Below, piece by piece: positions 55,239-64,000 of a stretch of 64,000 nucleotides of DNA (position 1 is its first letter; each line of letters starts with the position of its first letter). The notes below the pieces were generated by a model that saw nothing but the letters and a program-made list of their open reading frames with translations, did not search any database and was not told the DNA's origin. This stretch comes from Blastocystis sp. Blastoise (Eukaryota; Sar; Bigyra; Opalinata; Blastocystidae): NCBI GenBank assembly GCA_039096225.1, contig JBBPEB010000034.1, positions 806,001 to 870,000 on the forward strand, read 5' to 3'. Made by a program: the position numbers and the translations under genes.

Positions 55239-55312
55239 GCTCGCATGGCCCAATTGGATAAGGCATCTGCCTACGGAGCAGGAGATTGTGGGTTCAAGTC
55301 CCGCTGTGAGCT
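55239..55312 (+). tRNA. tRNA-Arg (ACG)
   Basis: Complete intronless cloverleaf. The acceptor stem GCTCGCA pairs with TGTGAGC. The anticodon stem TCTGC/GCAGG encloses loop CTACGGA with anticodon ACG (read as ICG). The T-arm GTGGG-TTCAAGT-CCCGC contains the pol III B box GGTTCAAGTCC. A T5 run shortly downstream (after ATTC) is a plausible pol III terminator. The only GC-rich gene in this part of the window. Confidence 0.95.
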
Positions 55313-55572
55313 ATTCTTTTTATTTATAAAATTATTTTTGTAGTAATGAAAATAAAATTTATAAAAGGAGTATTAGATTATTTTTTATTTGGTAACGAAG
55401 AGCATAACAAAATGATTGATTTATTTTTAATAAACATCGTGATGAGCTAGAAACGTAAGTATATATACAGAAAAAAGGAGAAGAGTAAAAAAGAAATAGA
55501 GAAGAATAATGATATACAATAATAATTTCTTTATATATATATAATTGTGTATATAAATAATAATTAGTATAT

Positions 55573-55953
55573 TTATTCAGAGTCTGAAGAATCAGAAGAT
55601 TGTTCTTCTTCAGCAATCTTATTCTTTGCCCATTGAACTAATTCAGCACTATATATATTAATAGTGTTATTATTTAGATGTATTATTAAGAATATATTGT
55701 AGGATAATAAATATATATAATATATATATCTAAATACGTCTTTTCAGGAGTAACACGAACAAATTTATGATCTGTACTGTCACTAACTACACCAAGTTCA
55801 ATTTCATAAGGTTTCTTTGAATCAACATGTAATTGACATAACATATGTGTAACCCATTGTAATACTTCATCACAAGTTTTTTCTGTTAAATTTAATTTAT
55901 CAATTGATGCTTTACAGGCTTGTCTTCCTTTACCAAGGGAATCTGCAAAATGT

Positions 55954-55991
<38 letters not shown>

Positions 55992-56807
55992 ACATTTTTA
56001 ATAAAAAATAAAATTGATAATAACAATATAATGTTAAAAAAAAAATAATAATAATATAAAAATCATATATATATATATACAACAGCTGTTCCTGAAGTAG
56101 AGACAGTATATAATTGATATTGATTTGAACGTATATCATAACCAGCATATAATACCGATATACCTAAGGGTCTTAAGGATCCATAACAAGTAAATTGATG
56201 AGCAAAACTAGCCATCATTTGAGATAAAACCTATTATTTAAAAGAAATAGAAGATTATATATATAATAATAATATATATATAATAATAATAACAAAAAAT
56301 TAATAATAAAATAATAAAAATAAAAATAATAAAAAAAATAATAAAACACAATAATTACTTTAGGAGGAACTTCTTCACCAAATTGAGTTTTAAAGTTTGT
56401 AGCATGTTTTCGGGTCATTTCTACAAAATAACGACCATCTGCAGTATATCCACCAACAACCTAAATAATATAATTAGATATAAAAAAAAAAAACATAAGA
56501 AGAATAATAAAAAATGAAATATAAAAAATAGACATCCAATGAATCATGTAAATTAAAAATTAAAAAATAAATAATAGTATAATAATTTTAAAAAAAACTC
56601 ACATACAGCACCAATATGGTCTGTAACTAAGTGAACATGTCTGTCAGAACCTTCAATAACAAAAGGAGAATTAAGAACCTTTTCAATACCGATAACAACA
56701 CCATCTTTACAATTAATACCTACACAAGTTGAAGCTTCCATAACAGCTTTTGAAGCATATTCAACTTGAAATATTCTACCTTCAGGAGAATATGTGGTAG
56801 TAGACAT
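55573..56807 (-). CDS. PSMA3: 20S proteasome subunit alpha-7 (PSMA3 type)
   Basis: Five exons (56607-56807, 56359-56460, 56081-56230, 55738-55955, 55573-55648) give exactly 248 aa, normal for the family. The N-terminus MSTTTYSPEGRIFQVEYASK is the proteasome alpha signature (YSxxGRxFQVEYA). GINCKDGVVIGIEK, the region GGYTADGRYFVEMTRKHATN and SLRPLGISVLYAGYD fit alpha subunits, with KHFADSLGKGRQACK further on. The C-terminus is an acidic SSDSSDSE tail as in alpha-7/PSMA3. It forms part of the outer rings of the 20S core and has no catalytic Thr. Divergent from the RRM gene with 298 bp between the start codons. Confidence 0.92.
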
Positions 56808-57105
56808 ATCATACTATACAATTAGTATAATTAACATATACAACTTACTCCAGATCCACTCATTTACTTGATTATATATACGAATAATAAAAATAAAGTA
56901 CTTTAAAAGTAGTTTAATATATTTGGAAAAAAAGAAAAAATAAAAAGAAGATAAAAATTCCCGTGGGAGAAGCTTATATGTTTAGTGATTTCTATCCTTA
57001 TTATATATTTCATAATAAAATAAGGAGGACCTATTTATAGATCTAAATGTATATCATCGTTTTGATACACAAAACAATTTTTTTTAAATTTTTTGTTCTT
57101 TTATA

Positions 57106-58828
57106 ATGGATAGTTCTTCTGAAAGTGTGAAAGAAAGCAAAAAAACTTTTGTATTTCTTTTCTTCTATATATAAATGATGATTTTTATTTCTTTTATATA
57201 TAGAATGCTGATGCTCCTTGCTTTACTCCTTCTACAAAACCTTCAATTAATAAATACAAATATGAGAGATCTATGTACATATATTGTTTTATCAAAAATA
57301 TTCTATTTCCAAATCAATTACTTTTTTATTTGTTTTCATATAGAAGTTATAATAAAGATTTTAAAACTAAGAGACCTCGATCTAAATCTATGCAAGTTGA
57401 ATTTGAACCCAGAGCTAAACCTGTAGTAAATACATATTTTTTATTATTATTTTTATGAGTATTAAAGTTATCATTCTTGTCATAATTATATCTAAAATCA
57501 GATATATAATTTGTAAATAGGTGTATCGTGTTAAAGTTTCTAATTTAAGTCCCAAATCAAATAAAACAGAATTAGCTAATTTTTTTAAATCTAAATTTTC
57601 TGATGTCAAATCAACTGATTTTCAACCTCGATATTCAGAACATGGAAATATGTTTGGGTATATTATTTATTTTTATTTATTTTTTATATACATTTATTAT
57701 TATTTTATAAATTAATTTATGATTCTATATATAGTTTTATTGTATTTGAAAGTGAAGATAGTATGAATCAATGCTTATTATTGGATGGAACACAATTAAA
57801 TAATGATATATTTAAAATAGAGAAATCTATGGATAAAGCTGGTGTTCCTACATCTGTATATTTATATTATTATATTTATTATTAATATATATAGACTACT
57901 ATTATTATAACGAATGTTCCATCAGAAGTTTGTGAAGGAGATATTGTGAATTATGTTGTATATATATTATATTATATATTATATTATATATTATATTATA
58001 TATTATATATTATATATATATAGAATACACATAATACTAAACCTTTATTTATCACTTTATATACTCCAAGAGAAACATATATGTCTCGATCTTTATATAT
58101 GCAATATACTAATATGGAAGAAGCAGGAAAAGTATATTTATATTATTTATTATTTATTATTTATTTATTATTTATTATATTATTTATTATTTATTATTTA
58201 TTATTATATATATTTATTATTATATATCTTTTTTGACTTCTTTGAATAGTTGATTTATAATTATATATATATATATATATAGGCTTATGGTAATTTAGTG
58301 AATACAACCTGGTCTGGAGTGACTGTTAATTTAATATATAAGAAGAGAGATGATAGTAGAGAAACTGGACCTCTTTCTAGTACATATATATATATATATA
58401 TATTAATAAATATTATAATGATATTATTCTATATAGAGACTATATATTTAAATAAAGTAGCTCAAGAAATATGGGAACAATTATATGCATATAAACAGAA
58501 TTATTATAAATTATTACATACTAATGCTCCTCCTGTATTATTATTTCCTTTTAATTTATCTACGTATATATATATAGTCATATTTATATATATATATTTA
58601 TTTATATTTATTAAATTCCATATTATTTTTTATTAACAATAATATATATATACTATATAATAGATTATTAATTATAAATATTACTTTTCTAGTTTTGAGA
58701 AAGCTTGTGTATATACATTTACAGAGAAATTGTCATTATGTCATGCAGTCCAAGGTACTATAGATAAGCATATAATAGTATCTTCAGCACCTCCTAAGTT
58801 ACCAGGACAAGAAGAGAAAACAGAGACT

Positions 58829-58881
<53 letters not shown>

Positions 58882-59409
58882 TAATAATAATAATAATAAT
58901 GGTAGTGTTAGTAATCATAGTACTCCTAGTCCGAAACCAGAAGGTATTAAACCTAGAAAAAATAGTATGATTTCTATTCCTTTATCACCTCTACCTGATG
59001 AAGATGATGTATATATATTTATTATTATATATTATTATTTAAATTCATATTATCATTATTATGTTAATTTTCATATTTATTATTATTATGTTTATATTCA
59101 TAATTATTATTATTAATATATATATTTATATATATAGGATGTTCCTGTTTCAAAACCTACATTGGGACGTGTTACAAATGCTTATAAACCAAATCAACCA
59201 AGAAGATTAAGGTATATATATATATAAAGTAGTTATTATTATTCAATTAATTATATTTATTATATTATAAAATAATAATAATATATATATATAGAGCTCA
59301 TTCTGTGCCTACATTAAATTCAACTACTTCTTATTCTGTATCCAGAGGTCCAAAAGGACAAGAAAAAGGATTTACTAAACAACGTACTGTAAAGTGTCCT
59401 TTAAAGTAA
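57106..59409 (+). CDS. RNA-binding protein with RRM domains
   Basis: About ten exons. MDSSSESVKESKKTF, NADAPCFTPSTKPSINKY, then DFKTKRPRSKSMQVEFEPR lead to an RRM: VYRVKVSNLSPKSNKTELA (RNP2 strand) and FGFIVFESEDSMNQCLLLDG (RNP1 strand). A second, weaker RRM-like unit follows: TTIIITNVPSEVCEGDIVN, PLFITLYTPRETYMSRSLYM, and later WSGVTVNLIYKKRDD; a further unit reads KACVYTFTEKLSLCHAVQG. After that come a long poly-Asn tract (about 58832-58901), Ser/Pro-rich sequence (SVSNHSTPSPKPEGIKPRK) and a basic tail ending QRTVKCPLK. Likely an mRNA-binding factor; no specific orthologue recognised. Intron boundaries are GTATAT to TATAG. Confidence 0.75.
58832..58901. repeat. AAT tract coding poly-Asn
   Basis: About 23 consecutive Asn codons (one AAC) in frame in the RRM protein between QEEKTETI and GSVSNHST. 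Confidence 0.9.
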
Positions 59410-60010
59410 AATATATATTCTTTATTTATATTCAATAAATATATATATATATAAACTTCTTTCTTTCTTTTCTAATTCTTTTTTATTATATATATATATT
59501 CTATTTTAAATAATTCTTTTTCATCTTCTTTAATGTTTATTGCTCTATGCTATATGTTTATATATTATACTACATTTATTTTCCTTATTTGTTGTTATTG
59601 TTGTATTTGGTTTATGTATACTAGAATTCCTTATTTATATATCGTTACTTGTTAAAGAATTATTCCTTTTTTACAATTTATTATTCAATATAACGAATGT
59701 TTACATTATTTATTGAACTTTGAATATAATTCCATTTTTTTTTTAGGTAAAACTGAAAGCAAATATATATATATATATATTCAAACAATAAAATAATATT
59801 TAAATTATATAAAATATTAAAAAAAGAATAGATAAAAAATATACTCGTATTATCAATCAATAAAAACAATTGATAAATAGCCAATTTATATGAAATAGTA
59901 TAAAAAATGAAATAATAATAAATATAAAATTTTCAAAATTAATTAAAAATATAAGAAATTATAAAGATTAAAACATTATATATATATATATTGTTTATTT
60001 CGTTCATAAT
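59410..60010. other. Intergenic, tail-to-tail
   Basis: About 600 bp between the RRM and TMEM18 3' ends. AT-rich, T-rich on plus near the RRM gene and A-rich near TMEM18, consistent with 3' UTRs. No RNA gene seen. Confidence 0.5.
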
Positions 60011-60829
60011 TTACTTTCTCTTTCTTAAATTTTCATCTTCTTTTTTCTCATCCATAGAAATAGTTTTTATTTCTTCTTCTTTTTCTTCTTCTTCTTTTTC
60101 TTCTTCTTTTTCTTTTTCTTCCTTTGGAGAATCCATTTTCTTTTCTTCTTCTTCAATTTGTTTCTTTTGTTGTTCTATTTTCTCTTTATATAATAATAAT
60201 AAAATAATAATGTAATATAATAATATAATAATAATATAATAATAATAATATAATAATAATATAATAATAATAATATAATAATAATATAATAATAATATAA
60301 TAATAATATAATAATAATATAATATAATAACAAAAAAACATATATATATACTTTCTTTAAGCATCATAAGTTTTTCTTCTTTAAGAGATTTATATAATGT
60401 AACAGCAATAGTAAATGTAAATAAAAGACATTGAATACAGCAAATGATTAGAATAGGTACAGACCAAAGAATTGTAACAAATAAACCACTTTCATCAAAA
60501 TAATCTTGAGACGAAAAATGTTGCCAATTCTCATGAGCAAAGTTATTCAAATATTTAGAACCAAAAATAGCTACACTTTCTAAAACTAAAGCACAAAATT
60601 GGAATGTAATATTCTTTTTGAATAAAATAACTAACAGTAACCAAATAGCATAAAAAGAAAATAATATTTTGATATATGTATCGGACCAAGTAACTGAACT
60701 AACGAATACATCACAAAAAGTATGGAATTCATCTTTTAATGAACTGAATTCACTTGTAACGTTGGTAATAAGTGTCTATTCAATCAATAAATTGATATAT
60801 TCATATCTAATACATACAGAAAAATCCAT
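60011..60829 (-). CDS. TMEM18: TMEM18 family nuclear-envelope membrane protein
   Basis: Three exons: a 12-nt first exon (60818-60829, MDFS), a main exon 60352-60775, and 60011-60183. It has three hydrophobic stretches (ILFSFYAIWLLLVILF, ITFQFCALVLESVAIFGS, ILWSVPILIICCIQCLLF). The family signature is clear: NNFAHENWQHFSSQDYFDES followed by GLFVTILWSVPIL, matching the TMEM18 pattern of Asn-Trp, Phe-Ser, then YFDxxGxF. A Lys/Glu-rich C-terminus (EKEEEKEEEEKEEEIK, ending LRKRK) resembles the basic nuclear-retention tail of TMEM18, which in animals sits in the inner nuclear membrane. The intron before the tail is a ATAATAATAT-type repeat. Divergent from the cap methyltransferase by 239 bp. Confidence 0.85.
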
Positions 60830-61068
60830 ATTTGTCGAATAAAAGGATAATGAATGATTATAAAAAACAACTACTGATAGTTTTCAGTGATTTTAAATCC
60901 TGAAATTCATTTTCATATTCATTTCTAAACACAATTTTTTTGTTTTTCCCAAGAAAATAAGAAAACTGAATAAATCTGAATTTTGTTGAAAAATGTAGTT
61001 ATTGAATAAAACGATTTTTCTTGTCTATACAAAGATTCTCTTCGATACTATTAGTTCAATTGACAGAT

Positions 61069-61761
61069 ATGTCTGAATATAATATTCCTTATCCTTGGGT
61101 TGAAACACTGAGTAAATCAAAGAATGCATACTATTATTTTAATATAAAAACTAAATTTACTTGTTGGAAAGTCGAAAATCAGAATGGTTGGGGATGGTTT
61201 ATAAAAAAAGATAACAATAAATACTATTTAAATATATCAAATGGTAAATCATATACTGAAAAAGAATATTTAGATGAACTTGAAGGTATTTTTTATTTAT
61301 ATTATGTGTTTTTATTTGTTATATTTTATTTTATTTGTTATATTTTATTTTATTTGTTATATTTTAGTTTATTATGTTATTTTTTTTATATTTTAAATAT
61401 TTTAAATATTTTATTATTTAATAATATATTTTGTTATTATAGTTGAAAAAGTGGCAAGCCATTATAATAAGCGTGAAGATACAAAAGCAATAGAAAGAGA
61501 GCAATCGGATATTTTTCATTTAAGAAATTTAAATAATTGGATTAAATCTTGTGCTATTATTCAATATTTTCCATTACACGGTATGAAAGTAATTGATTTT
61601 GCTTGTGGTAAAGGAGGAGATTTGAAAAAATGGACAGAACAACATATTCATGATTATGTTGGTATTGATATAGCTGCGTCATCTGTAACAGAAGCAATGA
61701 ATCGATATAAAAAAATGAAATTACCTTTTACAGCAAGGTAAATAAATTATACTATTTTATT

Positions 61762-61799
<38 letters not shown>

Positions 61800-62636
61800 A
61801 TATATATATTATATATATAGATTTATGTCAGCTGATTTGGGAAAAGTTGATTTAAATCCAATTTTTAATAATGTATATATATATAATAATAATATAATGT
61901 AGTATATTATATAGGAATTATTTGATTGTGTTAGTTGTCAATTTGCTTTTCATTATTTCTTTCAATCTGAAGTATATATTGAATTATTATTATATTTATA
62001 TTGATTATTATATTTATGTTTGTTTAATACTTGTTATTTGTCGATATATTATAATTATAATGATTATTATTATTTATTTATATATTATTTATCATTATTA
62101 TATATTATTATAGTCTCGTTTAGATACAGCTCTTCACAGTATTAGTGGTTTGTTAGCCGAAGGAGGGATCTTCATCTGCACACTCAGTGACGGGAATAGT
62201 GTTTCACGACTGTTACGAGGATATGGTAAAACAGAAGAAAATAAACGTGTTTGGAAAAATTCAATATGTAAAATTGAAATGAATCTAGATCAATATTCAC
62301 GATTATATAATAATAAAAATGATCCTTACGGAATATCCTATGATTTCACTTTATCTGTATAATATATATATATATTTAATTATTTATTTATTGAGTATTA
62401 AAATAATTATATTAATTATTTAGGGTGTTGTTGAAGAATGTACAGAATATATAACATTCCCCGCGGTTATGGAGCAAAAAGCAAAAGAAAATGATTTAGA
62501 AGTTTTGTATTATAAGAATTGTCAAATATTTGCTGATGAATGTATACGTGATGATAGATATAGATCATTATGTAGAACAATGTATGTATTTAATAATCAA
62601 GGGAAAATCACTGATGATGAATGGGAGTCTTGTCAA

Positions 62637-62680
<44 letters not shown>

Positions 62681-62846
62681 ACATTATCTATTCAATATCT
62701 TTTTATTCATCATATATGTATATATTTTTCTATAGGTATATAATGTGATGATATTAAAGAAGAAAGGTATATTTAAAGGTTATAATAATGATATTCGTGG
62801 AAAACCATCAAATGAAATTAAAGAAACGGATATTCAACATTATTAA
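61069..62846 (+). CDS. RNMT: mRNA cap guanine-N7 methyltransferase with N-terminal WW domain
   Basis: Seven exons (61069-61285, 61443-61737, 61821-61872, 61915-61971, 62114-62356, 62424-62636, 62736-62846) join without frame loss to 395 aa. Residues ~5-35 form a WW-type module: PYPWVETLSKSKNAYYYFNI, then KTKFTCWK, with two Trp 23 positions apart and a YYYF core. The rest is Abd1/RNMT: VASHYNKRED, LRNLNNWIKSC, then the SAM-binding motif VIDFACGKGGDLKKW, HDYVGIDIAASSV, CVSCQFAFHYFF, GGIFICTLSDGN, and EYITFPAVMEQKAKE near the C-terminus. The enzyme methylates the cap guanine at N7, in the nucleus, using SAM. I chose Met 61069 over an upstream in-frame TTG. The WW module is unusual for this family and could recruit RNA polymerase II CTD. 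Confidence 0.92.
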
Positions 62847-63238
62847 TATATATATATATATATATGTATTTATATATATGTTGAAAAAACTAAATAATGT
62901 ATAAAATATGTTTTTATATTTATTATTCTTAACGATAAACAATATATACACAAAGTCTAATAATTAAATATATTATTCAAATTATACTACAAATATTATC
63001 GACTAAATGTAAAACATAATTTAATTATTATAAAATCTATTTTAACTATTTTTTATAACTGTATATAACTACTAAACAAGTAAAAAAAATAAATGTTTAT
63101 AGTTCTTAATATATATACAATGAAAGCAAGGACATAATAAAAAAATAGCTATAATGAAATTATCAATATATATATAAATAATAATAAATTAAAACAATTT
63201 ATAATTAATAAAAAATACTATACTATACTATATATATA
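62847..63238. other. Intergenic, tail-to-tail
   Basis: About 390 bp, AT-rich 3' flanks of the cap methyltransferase and the right-hand repeat gene. Nothing recognised. Confidence 0.5.
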
Positions 63239-63741
63239 TTAGTTGTTATTATTGTTATCAAAATCGATATATTGAAGAGAAGGTATTAATTGTTGTAATT
63301 CAGACAAATTAAGAATAGATCTGATTTCTTCTGGAACATTATATACTATATATATAATATAAAACATATAAAATATATAAAATATACAAATAAATCGAAT
63401 AATTTGAAGTTTATCAAAATGACAAGGTAATAATAACTTTTTAAATTGATTCATCCAGTCTGAATCAATCTGAAAAATTTGAAGATCTAATACTTTTGTA
63501 TTTTTATATATATTACGCTCAATCTCAACTAAAATATCATTTTTATAAGAACCTTCTATTCCTATATGTTATATATATTATAATAATATATAGAATATCA
63601 AATAATACATAGAATATATAATTTATATATATATATATAGATATATACTACATATAGATATATTATGGCAAGTTGAAGGTAAAGGAGACATTAACGATAA
63701 ACCAACGTGTATCTGACGATAATAACTTGTATACTTTGTAT

Positions 63742-63798
<57 letters not shown>

Positions 63799-64000
63799 AA
63801 AATAATAATAATAATAATAATAATATATCACATAAATATATATATATACTCTCTAATACAATTTGTTGAAGATTTGCCATAGTTAAATCATCAATATATA
63901 ATGGTTTACATAAATTATTTCTAAATTTTAATTTCTTTCCACCTATATATATATAAATATAATAATAAGTAATAATAATTAATAATAATAAATGTAAATA
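63239..64000 (-). CDS. LRR-like protein, 3' part (5' end beyond window)
   Basis: At least four exons read on the minus strand: GGKKLKFRNNLCKPLYIDD (continuing LTMANLQQIVLE), TKYTSYYRQIHVGLSLMSPL, IEGSYKNDILVEIERNIYKN with NTKVLDLQIFQIDSDWMNQF, and a last exon YNVPEEIRSILNLSELQQLI ending in an Asn run before TAA 63239-63241. Leucine spacing (LDLQIF, LSELQQLIPSLQYIDF) suggests irregular leucine-rich repeats. It does not align obviously with copies A, B and P. One intron is a long TA repeat (63744-63796). Function unknown. Confidence 0.55.
63744..63796. repeat. (TA)n microsatellite in an intron
   Basis: About 26 TA units followed by an AAT-type tract, inside an intron of the right-hand LRR-like gene. 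Confidence 0.85.

Noticed and set aside
55359-55616. Minus-strand frame of 85 aa beside the tRNA
   Set aside because: It overlaps the last PSMA3 exon in a different frame and lacks protein-like features.

Overview
This window is nuclear DNA of a very AT-rich eukaryote (about four fifths A+T by eye). Most genes are interrupted by short spliceosomal introns (about 40-120 nt) that run from GTATAT to TATATAG. UBR-type ubiquitin ligase, proteasome alpha, mRNA cap methyltransferase, TMEM18 and NPC2-like genes, plus a eukaryotic tRNA-Arg with an internal B box, confirm a eukaryotic chromosome. The lineage cannot be fixed from sequence alone. BTB-TLDc and BTB-LRR families, a cAMP-receptor-like 7TM protein, poly-Asn tracts and tiny AT introns would suit an amoebozoan-type or other AT-rich protist, or an early fungus. 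Stops are standard: TAA and TGA end recognisable proteins.

Layout, left to right. (1) 0-6.5 kb: two head-to-head members of a lineage-specific BTB-like plus repeat family, copy A on minus (runs off the left edge) and copy P on plus (carries an in-frame stop). (2) 6.8-17.5 kb: a BTB-TLDc gene (minus) and a ~9 kb, many-intron UBR1-type N-recognin E3 ligase (plus), sharing a 131-bp intergenic promoter. (3) 18.2-21.9 kb: copy B of the BTB family (minus). (4) 23.4-40.6 kb: a giant midasin/dynein-like six-module AAA+ gene (minus). Its last exon is ~14.5 kb without an intron, while its first ~2.7 kb has about fifteen. (5) 40.9-42.8 kb: a relic BTB fragment and a dead copy C of the BTB family. (6) 43.3-45.9 kb: an unrecognised coiled-coil gene, then ~3 kb of T-rich gene-free DNA. 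(7) 48.9-63 kb: compact housekeeping genes: ML/NPC2-like secreted protein, LRR protein with Lys-Pro-Phe repeats, possible LIN37-like protein, 7TM receptor, tRNA-Arg(ACG), proteasome alpha-7 (PSMA3), RRM protein, TMEM18 and a WW-domain cap guanine-N7 methyltransferase. (8) 63.2 kb to the end: the 3' part of another repeat protein.

In most of the window neighbouring genes alternate strands, giving head-to-head pairs with 130-300 bp between start codons and tail-to-tail pairs elsewhere. The most unusual item is the giant AAA+ protein. It has six midasin-order AAA modules of which only AAA1 and AAA5 keep a full Walker A/B set, coiled coils, and a C-terminal block of three vWA-like domains around a GATase/ThuA-like domain. 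I know of no described protein with this architecture. Gene functions are inferred from motifs only; no database search was possible. Exon boundaries are exact where given as such and approximate for the long UBR1, LRR and giant genes.
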